In this document: positions 40,034-50,000 of the stretch, piece after piece
How the letters are laid out: each line of letters opens with the position of its first letter
Position numbering within the stretch: the stretch's first letter is position 1
NCBI RefSeq assembly: GCF_003610235.1
Contig: NZ_RAPR01000001.1
Span: forward strand, 1,116,001-1,180,000
Source of the DNA: Catellatospora citrea
GTDB taxonomy: Bacteria; Actinomycetota; Actinomycetes; Mycobacteriales; Micromonosporaceae
Reading direction: 5' to 3'
DNA length: 64,000 nt
The notes under the pieces: model-generated
Told to the model about the DNA's origin: nothing
What the model saw: only the letters and a program-made list of their open reading frames with translations
Database searches by the model: none
Made by a program: the position numbers and the translations under genes

Positions 40034-42034
40034 TCAGCCGCCGACGTGGATGCCCGGCCGGCGGGCCGGGTCGGTGTCGCGTTCGCGCAGGATCTCCCGG
40101 ACCACCGGCGGGGTGTCACCACGGCCGAGGAACAGGTAACGCAGCAGGTGGGTCAGCGGGGAACCCTCCGACCACTCGAAGTAGCAGTGCGGGCGAACGC
40201 CGGTAGTGTCACGCAGCGCCAGCAGGATCGCGGCGATGGCGTTGGGTGCGGCCGGGGCCGACGCGCGCAGCACCCGGTACTGGCCGATCTGCACGCCGGT
40301 CACCTGCAGCACGTCGGCGAACTGTGACGGGTCCACCACGTCGATCTCCAGGAACAGCACGTCGGCCCGGCCCGGGACCGGGTTCATGCCGCGCTGCTCG
40401 CGCTCCTTGGCCGAATACTCCGCGACGTCGCCGGTCTGGCGGCGGTTGGCGATGAGGTTGAGCTGCCCGTCATGGGCGATCGAGTCGGTCACGAACTGCC
40501 GTGCCCGGGTGTCGAACTCGATGTGCTTGACACGCAGTTCGGTGGTCCGCGCGGCCCGGGAGATCAGCGAGATCACCACGATCGCGGCGATGAACATCGC
40601 CGAGATCGCGATACCGTCAGGCTTCTCCCGAATGTTCTCACCCAGGGCATACAACAACACCAAGGTCAGCACCACGAACCCGACCGTCGCCCACCTACGC
40701 CGGTAGCGGGCCGCGGAGATCGTGACCGCGACACTGCCCGACACCATCATCGCCAGGATCCCCGTCGCATACGCCCCGGCCTGCGCCTCCACGTCCGCAC
40801 CGAACGCGATCGTCACCCCCACGCACACGAGTGTGTAGACCAGCACCACCGGCCGCACCGCCCGCGCCCACTCCGGGGCCATGCCATACGACGGCAGGTA
40901 CCGGGGCACGATGTTGACCAGACCCGCCATCGCCGACGCACCCGCGAACCACAGGATCAAAATGGTGCTGATGTCATAGACCGTGCCGAAGCCCTCACCC
41001 AGGTGCTCATGCGCCAGATACGCCAGGGCCCGGCCGTTGGCCGCGCCACCGGGCTCGAACTCCGCCGCCGGGATCAACACCGTGGTCACGAAACTCGTCA
41101 GCAGCAGATACACCGACATGATCAACGCCGCGACGGTCAGCAACTTGCGGGTGTTACGCACCCGCGACGCCATCCGCGCCCGGCCATCCTGCCCGTCAGC
41201 GGCGACCAGGGGCATCATGCTCACCCCGGTCTCGAACCCGGACAGGCCCAACACCAGCAGCGGGAACGCCAGCACCGCCGGGCCGAGCATCCCACCGAAC
41301 CCGCCCCCGCGACTGGTCAGCGCATCCGTCCAGCCCGACCACGCCCCAGGCGTGGTGAACACCTCGACCAGCCCATACACCGCGATCACCGCGTTCAGGC
41401 CCAGGAACACCGCGACCAGGGGGATCGCGACACCGACCGCCTCGCTGAAACCGAGCAGGAACACCCCACCCAGGATCAGCAGCAGCACCACCGTGATCGT
41501 GACCGCATGCCCCTCCAGGAAGTGCGGAGCCAGGGGGTTCTCCAGCAGGTGCACCGACGCGTCGGCGGCCGACAGGGTGATCGTGATGATCCACGACGTG
41601 GCCACGAACCCGAGCAGCACCAGCACGAACGCCTTACCCCGCCAGAACGGCAGCAGATCCTCCAGCATCGCCACCGAACCCTGCCCGTGCGGGCTCTCCT
41701 TGGCCACCCGCCGATACATCGGCAACATCCCCAACAGCGTCAACGCCACGATCAACAACGTCGCCAGCGGCGACAACGCACCCGCCGCCGTCGCCGCGAT
41801 CGCCGGCAGATACGCCAAGGTCGAGAAGTAGTCGACACCGGTCAGGCACATCACCTTCCACCACGACTGCGGCTTCGCGTGACTCTCATCAGCCTCCGGA
41901 CCCACCGGCTGCACCCGATGCTCCAACAGCCAACCGCCGAGCCGACCCGCCGGCGGATGCGACCCCTCAGGGCTGTCGACGACGGCGGGAATGGCGTACT
42001 CGACTGCCTTGCCGGTGGTGGTGTGGCTGCTCAT
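40034..42034 (-). CDS. APC-superfamily permease with C-terminal soluble domain
   Basis: 666 residues from ATG 42034 ([12 protein letters not shown]). Twelve helices run between residues 70 and 510; the first is in [25 protein letters not shown], with the GVDYFST segment replacing the usual unwound G-S-G. Repeats such as [16 protein letters not shown] and [22 protein letters not shown] are typical of APC transporters. The last 150 residues are soluble ([22 protein letters not shown] and [21 protein letters not shown]). Size and soluble tail resemble the potassium importer KimA and related amino-acid/cation symporters, but the substrate is undecided. Confidence 0.82.
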   Translation of the reverse strand: MSSHTTTGKAVEYAIPAVVDSPEGSHPPAGRLGGWLLEHRVQPVGPEADESHAKPQSWWKVMCLTGVDYFSTLAYLPAIAATAAGALSPLATLLIVALTLLGMLPMYRRVAKESPHGQGSVAMLEDLLPFWRGKAFVLVLLGFVATSWIITITLSAADASVHLLENPLAPHFLEGHAVTITVVLLLILGGVFLLGFSEAVGVAIPLVAVFLGLNAVIAVYGLVEVFTTPGAWSGWTDALTSRGGGFGGMLGPAVLAFPLLVLGLSGFETGVSMMPLVAADGQDGRARMASRVRNTRKLLTVAALIMSVYLLLTSFVTTVLIPAAEFEPGGAANGRALAYLAHEHLGEGFGTVYDISTILILWFAGASAMAGLVNIVPRYLPSYGMAPEWARAVRPVVLVYTLVCVGVTIAFGADVEAQAGAYATGILAMMVSGSVAVTISAARYRRRWATVGFVVLTLVLLYALGENIREKPDGIAISAMFIAAIVVISLISRAARTTELRVKHIEFDTRARQFVTDSIAHDGQLNLIANRRQTGDVAEYSAKEREQRGMNPVPGRADVLFLEIDVVDPSQFADVLQVTGVQIGQYRVLRASAPAAPNAIAAILLALRDTTGVRPHCYFEWSEGSPLTHLLRYLFLGRGDTPPVVREILRERDTDPARRPGIHVGG

Positions 42035-42149
42035 GACCTTCCGATACCCGATGTGCGAACCCGATTCGCGAACAGGGGACACCTTAGGCCCGCCGGTCAC
42101 GTCCCACACACCCGCGTCCGCTGTCGGAGGCGCTGGGTACGCTGCCGGC

Positions 42150-42225
42150 GGCAGGCCGTAGCGCAGAGGTCGTCGCGCCACTTCGCGCAGTTGGAGGACG
42201 CCGGTTCGAATCCGGTCGGCCTGCC
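42150..42225 (+). tRNA. tRNA-like sequence, probably degenerate
   Basis: Strong tRNA marks: GTAGCGCAG (U8-A9 and D-stem), AGGAC variable loop and a full T-arm GCCGG-TTCGAAT-CCGGT. The acceptor helix can extend to nine pairs (GGCAGGCCG with CGGCCTGCC), two more than standard. The anticodon arm pairs badly (CCACT with GTTGG has a C-U clash) and its loop TCGCGCA lacks U33, so no anticodon can be assigned with trust. No encoded CCA. A pseudogene or an unusual tRNA-like RNA. Confidence 0.45.
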
Positions 42226-42249
42226 ACCCACCGTCTGGGAGGTGTGTGG

Positions 42250-44010
42250 ATGATCACGCTGCTGCGGCCGGACCTGACGCAGTGGCGGCGCATCCGCGAC
42301 CGCATGCCCTCCCTCGCGGCGGTCGCCGCCGCCGCGGGCGCCCGCGCCGCCGGTGACTGGCGCGCGGCCGCCGCGTTCGCCGACGCCGACGTCGAGGTGG
42401 ACCTGGACGCGGTGCGGGAGCGGTTCGGCACGCAGGCCGCGGCCGACGTCGACGACGATCTCCACCACCTGGCCCTGGACCTGCTGCGCTGGCACCTGCC
42501 CCGGCACCAGGGCGGGATGACCACGCTGCGGGCCCGGACCAGCGCCGTGCTCGCGCCGCGTGCCGTGGACCACGGCACCCCGCTGATCCGGGTGCGCCTG
42601 CCGCTGTCGCCGACCGGCCCGCAACGGCTGCGCGTGGACGTGATGACGCTCAGCGAGCTGGAGTGGCACCGCTGGTACGTGGCACCGCGCCACACCTGGG
42701 ACGTACGCGAGACCGCGGCGCTGCGTACCGCATGGGGCTGCGCGGCGGACCGGCCGCCGCTGCTCGCACCCGACGGCTCGCCGCTGCCCTGGTCCGCGCT
42801 GGGCGCCGGCGACGACGCGGCAGCCGCGACCGAGCGCGTCTACCTGATGCTGGCCGCGGGCGAGCACGCCGCCGCCTGGCGCGCATGCGGCATCGAGATC
42901 CCGTTCACCGACACCAAGGCGCTGCAACGCCGCTCCGCCGGGCCGACCTGCCCGGTCGGGCTCGCCGACGAGATCCGCGCGGCGGCCGCGACGTTCGCGC
43001 AGCGCCCCCGGTTTCCCGCCGAGCGGGTGGACACGCTGTTCGGGGCACATCTCAACGTGAGCGTCGGCGACGAGCTGATCGCGGCGGAGTCCGACCCGCA
43101 CGAGTACAACGAGGGCCCGCCGCAGGTCGCGACCGGCCCGGTCCCGGCCGACCTGGCCCTGCTCCACGCCGGGCTGCTGACCCCTGGCGACCTGCACCCG
43201 CTGCTGCGCGCCGCCCTGTTCCCGGCCCTGCCGCACGGGGCATCGCACCGACCGGCCGGCCGCACACCGGCCCGCCCCGGACCCGCGGCCGTCCCGGACG
43301 CCACCGCACGTGCGAATGTCACCTCGCCTCCAGCTGTCGCCGGGTCTCTGGAGGCGGCCGTGCCGGCCGGGCAAGCACCGGAACCGGCGGCGGGTGAGCC
43401 CGGTGCACCGGTCCGGGTGCGCTGCCGGGGCGAGTGGCATGTGGTGAGCGTGCGGGACGGGGCGCTGCGGCTGCACGACCATGACGCCGACGAGCTGCGC
43501 CGGGAGCAGACGCTGCGGGTGCTGGGCGGGCCGGGCGCGGGCTGCTTCGCGGTGCGCGACACCTGGCTGACCGGGGTCGGCCGGCTGCCGAAGGCGCTCA
43601 CCGCCCAGCGCAGGCGGGTGCGCGAGCGGATGCTCGACGGCGACACCGATGGGCTGCTCGACGGCCTGGCCCGGGGTGTGGTCGATCCGCTGATGCGCGA
43701 CGGCGGCGGCTGGTCGCTGCGGCACATGGCGATGTGGGTCGACCACGCCCGGCTGCTGCCGCTGCTCGACGCCGCCGGCCTGCCCGTGGACGTGCCCGAC
43801 CGCATCGGCCGCACCCCGCTGTACGTGGCCGTGATGAACGGCGGCGACCCGGCGCTGATCCGCGCGCTGCTCGACGCGGGTGCGGACCTGCACGCGGAGA
43901 CGGTCCACGGCGCGTCCCCGAGCAGAGTGGCCCACGATCACGCACGCCGCGACGACCTGGCGTTCCTCAGGCATTGGCGCCGCGCGGACCAGGCCGCCGC
44001 CCGGCCCTGA
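42250..44010 (+). CDS. Ankyrin-repeat-containing protein of unknown function
   Basis: 586 residues from ATG 42250, eight bases after GGGAGG; the GTG at 42244 is too close to that site. No signal peptide or membrane segment. The N-terminal 330 residues are unrecognised but regular and acidic ([33 protein letters not shown]). A proline/alanine-rich linker (about 335-400) precedes a C-terminal domain ending in ankyrin-type repeats: [63 protein letters not shown] (quoted core: [20 protein letters not shown]). Ankyrins bind proteins. Convergent and nearly abutting with the PucR gene. Target unknown. Confidence 0.75.
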   Translation: MITLLRPDLTQWRRIRDRMPSLAAVAAAAGARAAGDWRAAAAFADADVEVDLDAVRERFGTQAAADVDDDLHHLALDLLRWHLPRHQGGMTTLRARTSAVLAPRAVDHGTPLIRVRLPLSPTGPQRLRVDVMTLSELEWHRWYVAPRHTWDVRETAALRTAWGCAADRPPLLAPDGSPLPWSALGAGDDAAAATERVYLMLAAGEHAAAWRACGIEIPFTDTKALQRRSAGPTCPVGLADEIRAAAATFAQRPRFPAERVDTLFGAHLNVSVGDELIAAESDPHEYNEGPPQVATGPVPADLALLHAGLLTPGDLHPLLRAALFPALPHGASHRPAGRTPARPGPAAVPDATARANVTSPPAVAGSLEAAVPAGQAPEPAAGEPGAPVRVRCRGEWHVVSVRDGALRLHDHDADELRREQTLRVLGGPGAGCFAVRDTWLTGVGRLPKALTAQRRRVRERMLDGDTDGLLDGLARGVVDPLMRDGGGWSLRHMAMWVDHARLLPLLDAAGLPVDVPDRIGRTPLYVAVMNGGDPALIRALLDAGADLHAETVHGASPSRVAHDHARRDDLAFLRHWRRADQAAARP

Positions 44011-44013
44011 CCC

Positions 44014-45693
44014 TCAGGCGCGGCGCTGCTCCGGGCTGCCCGGTGTGATCACGCGCAGCTGGAGCATGGCGGCGAAGCGGGCCTCGGGGTCGGTCAGGTC
44101 CAGGCCGCCGACCTCGGCCAGGCGGCGCAGCCGGTAGCGGAACGTGTTCGGGTGCACGTACATCGCCGCCGACGCCGCGATGACGTCGCCGAACGCGTCC
44201 AGCCAGGCCCGCAGGGTGTCCACCAGGTTCGCGTGATGCTGCTCGTCGTACGCGAACAGCCGCGCGACCGGCCCGGTCGGCCGGTCGCCGCGCGCCGCCA
44301 CCAGGTCGCGCAACTCCAGCACCAGCGACTCCACGTGCACGTCGGCCAGCCGCGCCACGCGGTGCCCGTGCGTGCCGTGCGCCGGACCGGACCGCAGCAC
44401 CCGCAGCGCCCGGTCGGCCCCGGCCCGCGCGTCGGCGAGCCCGCCCGCGTCCGCCGCCACCGCGCCGATGCCGATCACCGCGCGCACCCGGTCGCCGACC
44501 CGGTCGAGGAAGTCGGTGGCGATGCGCAGCGCGCGCTGCTCGCCGTCGCCGTCGCGGGGCACCGGCAGCAGCCCGTACGCGACGTCGCCGACCAGTGCCG
44601 CGACGCAGCGCGGATGCACGGCGCTCAGGTGCATCGCCAGGCCGTCGGCCAGGCGCTGTCGTTCGCTGGTCAGGTTGACGTCCGCGCCGATCGACTCGTC
44701 GCCGGGCGGCAGCATGGCCAGGGCCAGCACCACCACGGGCTGGTCGGCCAGGCCGAGGCGGTGCAGCGCCTCGCGCGCGCCCGCGCCGCCCTCCAGCGCG
44801 GTGCTCAGCAGATCGGCGCGCAGCCGCCGTTCCACGTCCGCGCCGGCGCGGATGCGCAGCATGTGCAGCGCCACGAGGCGGGCCGCGTCGCGCAGCGCCT
44901 GGCTGCGCTCGCCGCTCAACGGCTCGCGTACGGCCGCCCAGATCGAGCCCAGCACCTCGTCGCCCGCGCGCACCGCGACCGCCACCCGCGGCACGCTGAA
45001 CCCGCCCGACTCGCCCAGCGGCTCGACGTACACCGGCTGGTCGCTGCGGTACAGGTCGCGGAACACGCCGCGCTCGGCCAGCATGCGCGAGTAGTGCTCG
45101 GGCACCTGGCGGCCCAGGATGGTCTCGACGCGGGACGGGTCGGCCTCGTCCTGCCTGCCCGAGAACGCGAGCACACGCGAACTGCGGTCCTCGATGGTCA
45201 CCGGCGCGTCGAGCAGCGCCGCGACCGCGTTGGCGAGGGCGAACAGGTCGCCTGAGGGCATACCCCCGATGGTCTGTGGTTCGGCGTCGCCGACGTCGCC
45301 CTCGGCGAGCAGCGCCCGCAGCAGCGCGGCCAGCTGCGCCCACGACGCGCCGCGGGTCAGCGCGAGCAGCGCCACGCCGGACTCGTCGGCGGCCTGCCGG
45401 AGCTCCGGGGTCAGCGCCAGCGGCGCGCGCAGCACGAGGGCGGTCGCATCGTGCCGGCCCAGGGTGCGCAGTAGCGCCGCGACCTCGGCGGGTTCGCGCA
45501 GGCCGACGCCGAGCACGAGGGCGCGCTGCGGCAGCGCGGGCTCTTCGAGGGGGTCGTGGATGGCGACGCCGCCGATGTCGCCGCTGCGGTCCGCGTCGCC
45601 GTGGACCAGCTCGAGCAGCGTCGCGCCGAGATCGTCGAGGACGCGGCCGAGGGTGGCCTGGGAACGCAGGTTCGTCTTCACAGGGGCGAGCAC
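44014..45693 (-). CDS. PucR/CdaR-family transcriptional regulator
   Basis: 559 residues from GTG 45693; another GTG at 45681 is possible. An N-terminal PucR-type domain (ATLGRVLDDLGATLLELVHGD... AALLRTLGRHDATALVLRAP, quoted in short) is followed by a GAF/GGDEF-like middle (VMIEDRSSR-like VTIEDRSSRVLAFSGR) and a C-terminal HTH_30: HANLVDTLRAWLDAFGDVIAASAAMYVHPNTFRYRLRRLAEVGG (quoted core: ASAAMYVHPNTFRYRLRRL). Such proteins regulate purine, gamma-aminobutyrate or peptide catabolism in response to metabolites. It lies just downstream of the peptide-utilisation operon on the same strand, after a long hairpin, and is its best candidate regulator. Confidence 0.9.
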   Translation of the reverse strand: MLAPVKTNLRSQATLGRVLDDLGATLLELVHGDADRSGDIGGVAIHDPLEEPALPQRALVLGVGLREPAEVAALLRTLGRHDATALVLRAPLALTPELRQAADESGVALLALTRGASWAQLAALLRALLAEGDVGDAEPQTIGGMPSGDLFALANAVAALLDAPVTIEDRSSRVLAFSGRQDEADPSRVETILGRQVPEHYSRMLAERGVFRDLYRSDQPVYVEPLGESGGFSVPRVAVAVRAGDEVLGSIWAAVREPLSGERSQALRDAARLVALHMLRIRAGADVERRLRADLLSTALEGGAGAREALHRLGLADQPVVVLALAMLPPGDESIGADVNLTSERQRLADGLAMHLSAVHPRCVAALVGDVAYGLLPVPRDGDGEQRALRIATDFLDRVGDRVRAVIGIGAVAADAGGLADARAGADRALRVLRSGPAHGTHGHRVARLADVHVESLVLELRDLVAARGDRPTGPVARLFAYDEQHHANLVDTLRAWLDAFGDVIAASAAMYVHPNTFRYRLRRLAEVGGLDLTDPEARFAAMLQLRVITPGSPEQRRA

Positions 45694-45785
45694 CGTCCGA
45701 ACATAGGAGCAGGACGGCAAGGCTAGTTCGTTCCCGCCGACAACACCAGGCCCCCTTTTCGTCCGGGCGCACCGTTCGCGGTCGC

Positions 45786-45868
45786 CCTTGATCGTTCGAC
45801 TTGCCTGGCACTCGTGCGAATCATGGAGCGCCATTCGCCCATGTGCCAGGCAAGTCGAACGATCAAGG
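45786..45868. repeat. Perfect 25-base inverted repeat upstream of the PucR gene
   Basis: Arms 45786-45810 and 45844-45868 (CCTTGATCGTTCGACTTGCC core) are perfect complements around 33 bases, which themselves contain GCGAAT/ATTCGC. It lies between the M20 gene stop (45893) and the PucR start (45693) on the same strand. A terminator for the operon or a long operator are both possible. Confidence 0.75.
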
Positions 45869-45892
45869 CGCGCGGGGCGCGGGGCGGTCAGG

Positions 45893-47053
45893 TCAGGAGG
45901 TCAGGAGGTCGGTGGTCAGGGCGGTGAGGAGGGCGGTGCGGGCGGGGAGTTCGGCGACCAGGACGTGTTCGTCGTCGGCGTGGGCGCCGCCGCCGACCGC
46001 GCCAAGGCCGTCGAGGGTGGGTGTGCCGACGCCCGCGGTGAAGTTGCCGTCCGACGCTCCGCCGACGGCGGCGCAGGTCAGTGGGGGCAGTCCCAGCTCG
46101 GCGGCGAGCTTTTCGGCGCGGGCGTACAGGCCGGCCGAGGACGCGGCGTCCAGCGGCGGCCGGTTCGGGCCGCCCACCAGCTCCAACGCCGCCGCATGGT
46201 TAGGAAGGGCACCTTCCGCTACAGATAACGATGGGAAGGTGCCCTTCCTTTCCACGCCGAGGAGGCTGAGGTGGATGCGGGATTGTTCGGTGCGGGTGCG
46301 GACGCGGACGTCGATGGCGAACTCGCCCGCGGCGGGGACGGTGTTGGTGGTGGTGCCGGAGGTGAGGAGGGTGGGGGTGACGGTGGTGCCGAGGGAGGGG
46401 TCGGCGAGGGCGGCCACGGCGAGGACTGCTTCGGCGAGGGCGATGGTGGTGTTGACGCCGCGTTCCGGTTCGAGGCCGGCGTGGGCGGCGCGGCCGGTGG
46501 CGCGTACCCGGTAGAGGGAGACGCCCTTGCGTTCGGTCTTCAGGGCGCCGCCAGGGGCGGAGGCTTCGAGGACCAGGGCGGCGGCGCAGCCGGTGGCCTC
46601 CTGCTCCACCAGGGTGCGGGAGCTGGGCGAACCCAGCTCCTCGTCACCGGTGACCAGGATCGTCACGCCGTCGCGGTCCGGCAGCGCGGCCACCGCGTGG
46701 AAGATCATGGCCAGCCCGGCCTTCATGTCGAAGCAGCCGGGCCCGCGCAGCACCCCGCCGTCCACGGTGAACGGGTGGGTGGCCAGCGAGCCGATCGGCC
46801 ACACCGTGTCGTGGTGGCCGAGCAGCAGCACCCGCGCCGGGCCGGCGCCGAAGCGCCAGCGCAGGTGGGTGCGCCCGTCGCGCACGATGCGTTCCGGCGC
46901 GACGCCGAGGCGGCGGCCGCCGACGCGGGCCACCACCTCGGCGCTGCGGGCCACCGCGGCCAGGTCGTCCGACGGGGACTCGCAGCGCACGAGTTCCCCG
47001 ATGTCCGACAGCAGGTCCGGCAGCGCGTCCCGCATCCGCGTGAGCAGCGACAT
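45893..47053 (-). CDS. M20-family metallopeptidase (glutamate carboxypeptidase-like) with in-frame palindromic insertion
   Basis: 386 residues from ATG 47053, which shares one base with the upstream fusion gene's stop. Zinc ligands are all present: LLLGHHDTVWPIGS, CFDMKAGLAM, VTGDEELGSPSS (catalytic Glu), VLEASAPGG and the C-terminal GGGAHADDEHV. The dimerisation lid contains VSLYRVRATGRAAHAGLEPERG. It should remove a C-terminal residue from imported peptides in the cytoplasm, resembling carboxypeptidase G2. Residues 269-284 (RKGTFPSLSVAEGALP) are encoded by a 48-base palindrome inserted between an LSLLGVE strand and the conserved GGPNRPPLD, without breaking the frame. Confidence 0.93.
   Translation of the reverse strand: MSLLTRMRDALPDLLSDIGELVRCESPSDDLAAVARSAEVVARVGGRRLGVAPERIVRDGRTHLRWRFGAGPARVLLLGHHDTVWPIGSLATHPFTVDGGVLRGPGCFDMKAGLAMIFHAVAALPDRDGVTILVTGDEELGSPSSRTLVEQEATGCAAALVLEASAPGGALKTERKGVSLYRVRATGRAAHAGLEPERGVNTTIALAEAVLAVAALADPSLGTTVTPTLLTSGTTTNTVPAAGEFAIDVRVRTRTEQSRIHLSLLGVERKGTFPSLSVAEGALPNHAAALELVGGPNRPPLDAASSAGLYARAEKLAAELGLPPLTCAAVGGASDGNFTAGVGTPTLDGLGAVGGGAHADDEHVLVAELPARTALLTALTTDLLTS
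46202..46249. repeat. 48-base palindromic element inside the M20 gene
   Basis: Arms AGGAAGGGCACCTTCC (46202-46217) and GGAAGGTGCCCTTCCT (46234-46249) are perfect 16-base complements around a 16-base loop. 48 bases equals 16 codons, so the frame is kept. Sister elements with the same arm pattern lie at 57810 and, in a looser form, 7593. Confidence 0.85.
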
Positions 47054-50000
47054 CAGCCGACCTTGGGGGTGGCCCGCACGCCGAAGTGCACGTACCGCTC
47101 GCCGGTGGGCAGGCCGTAGAACGTCACCGGGGTCCAGGTCTGCTGGCCCGGCTCCCGCACGACGTACAGGTCGGTGGCGACCGGGGTCAGCGTGAACTCG
47201 TGCACGGGGTCCGGCATCAGCGCGGCCAGCGGCCCGGTGATGGTCACCCGCAGCACGCCGTCGGCGAGCACCTCCATCCGGGAACCGGCCCGCTCGTACA
47301 CGCCCACGTGCGGCGTCAGGTCCGAGGCGACCGGGCCGGCCGGCGGGGCGAGCGGGTGCGGCATGGCCACCCCGGCGAGCTCGGCGAAGATCTCCCGGTA
47401 CAGCTCCTCGTACAGGTCACGGGCGTTGCCGCCGTTGGTGAGCATGGTGACGGCGAGGCCCTGCGCGGGCAGCAAGCGCAGGAACGCGGCCTGCCCGATG
47501 GTGTTGCCGTCGTGGCCGATCAGCCGCGTGCCGTCCCAGCCGAACCGGATCCAGCCCAGGCCCCACGAGTCGCCGAGGGAGTGCTTGTCGGGCAGGTCGG
47601 CGTGCGCCTCCGCCATCGCCGCGGTGTTGTCCGCGCTCAGCACGCGGGTGCCGTCGGCGGCGAGTCCGCCGGTCAGGTGCATCCGTGCGAAGGCGAGCAC
47701 GTCCGCGGCGCTGGCGCTGATCAGGCCGGCCGGGCCCAGCGCCCGGGGCAGGCCCCAGACCGGGGCGCGCAGCTGCTCGCCGTCCGGGCCGGCGACGTGG
47801 CCCACCGCCGCGCGGTGCAGTAGCGCCTCCTCGGGCAGGGTGCCGGTGCGGGTCAGGCCGAGCGGGGTGAACAGCCGGTCCCGCATCGCCTTGTCCCAGG
47901 TGCCGCCGGTGAGCCGCTCGATGACGTATCCCGCCAGCGAGAACCCGGAGTTGCAGTAGGACCAGGTCGCGCCGAGCGGGTGGTTCTGCGCGACCTCGGC
48001 CAGCAGTGCGGTGTACGCCTCCAGGCAGTCGTCACCGCGGCCGGTGTCGTCGAACACGTCGCCGTCGATGCCGCTGGTGTGGGTCAGCAGGTGCCGCATG
48101 GTGACCTGCTTGGCCACGTCCGGGTCGGACAGCCGCAGCTCGGGCAGCACCTGCGCGAGCGGGGCGTCGAGGTCGAGCAGGCCCTCGTCGACCAGCTGCA
48201 GCGCGACGGTGGCGGTCCACACCTTCGAGATCGAGCCGATCTGGAACACCGAGTCGGTGGTCGCGGTCACGCCGGTGTCGCGGTTGAGCACGCCGTACGC
48301 GGCCTCGACCAGCTCGTCGGGCCGCCCGTCGACGCCGACCCGCAGGATGCCCAGCGTCGCGCCGGGCACCTTGTGCTTGGCGGCCAGCGCGGACAGGCGG
48401 CGCTGCCAGTGCGCGGCGTCGACCGGCGCGCGGCCGGTCCCGGCGTACTGCTCGACCCAGTCGACGACGCGGCGGTTGAAGTCGACGCGGTGCGAGGGCG
48501 CGCCGTCGAGGATGAACAGGTGCGAGCCCTCCGGGTACAGCACCAGGCTGGTCGGCACGCCGTTCTCGCGCAGCGCGGCGTGCCACTGCTGGGCCTGCCC
48601 GACGGGGCAGCGCAGGTCCGCGCCGCCGTGCACCACGAGAGTGGGCGTGCGCACCTGGTCCACCCGCGCGTACGGCGACATCGCGGCGTACCGGGCCGGG
48701 TCCTGCCACGGCAGGCCGCCGAGTTCGTGCACGGCGAGGAAGTGGCCCTGGTCGGAGGTGCCCGCCATGCTGTCCAGGTCGCTGACGACCCCGCCCGCGA
48801 CGGCCGCCGCGAAACGCCCGTCCCGGCTGGTCAGGTAGCAGGTCATGAACCCGCCGTAGCTGTAGCCGGTGACCGCGAGCCGCGCCGGGTCGGCGAGCCC
48901 TTCGGCGACGAGCTGGTCGATCGGCTCCAGGAAGTCCTTGGCGTCGCCGTCGCCCCACGCGCCGATCGCGGCGTTGAAGTAGCTCTCGCCGTAGCCGTCG
49001 CTGGCGCGCGGGTTGAGCAGCAGCACCGTCCAGCCGCGCGCGGCGAGTTCCTGGTGGTAGAGGTGGATCTCGTCGGCCGCGCCGTTCCAGGCGTTGTGCG
49101 GGCCGCCGTGGATGTCCAGCAGCAGCGGCCGCGGGCCGGTGACGGCGGGGTCGCGGACCAGCCAGCCGTGCACGACCGTGCCGTCGGAGACGGTGAACTC
49201 GCGCTCCTCGCGGGCGAACAGCCCGGACAGGTCGGGCCCGTGCGCGGTGCGCACGTCGCGCGCGCCGGTGGCCGGGTCGACGGTCACGATCTCGCCGTAC
49301 GACGTGGGGGTGCCCAACACGACGACCGCGGTGTCCCCGGCGACGGCCGTGCCGGAGACGTTGAGCCCGGCCCCGGCGACGACCGGGCGGGGCGTGCCGC
49401 CGTCGGCGTCCACGGCGTACAGGTGGGTGCAGCCGCGGTCGCGTACGCAGAACAGCACGGTGCGCCCGCCGTCCACGAAGCGCGGCACGGCGCCCGGGTA
49501 GCCGGGGCCGCCCGACATGACGTTGCGGTCCAGCGCGGCGGCCAGGTCGACGGCCGGGCCGCCGTCCAGCGGCAGCCGCAGCAGCCGGGCGTGCCCGGTC
49601 GGCCCGTCGACACCGCCGACGACCAGCAGGTGCTGCCCGTCGGGGGTCCAGCCGACCGGGCCGGCGACACCGTCGGCGAGTCCGACCAGGCGCGGCACGG
49701 CCGCCGGGTCGGTGACGTCGAGGACGTGCACGGGCACGCGTACGCGCAGGTCGGCATCGGGCGCGGTGGCCGCGGCGAAGGCGAGCGTGGTGCCGTCGGG
49801 CGACCAGGACGGGTCGCCGGCGTGCCAGTCCCCCGCGGTCACCTGGCGCACCTGGCCGGTGGCCACGTCGAGCACGTGCAGGTGCTTGCGCATCGTGCGC
49901 AGCAGGCCCGCGCCGTCGGCCTGGTAGTCGAGCCGGTCCGCGACGATCGGGGCCTTGGCCCGCCGGGCGCGGGCCGGATCGTCCTCACCGTCGGCGGCAA

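Noticed and set aside
42035..42149. Possible riboswitch before the APC permease
   Set aside because: I saw only short CGAA/TTCG dyads and no c-di-AMP or other known riboswitch core.
42097..43974. Minus-strand open frame with [11 protein letters not shown] near its end
   Set aside because: The GFEP string is the familiar artefact of reading a tRNA T-arm backwards; the plus-strand ankyrin gene explains the region.
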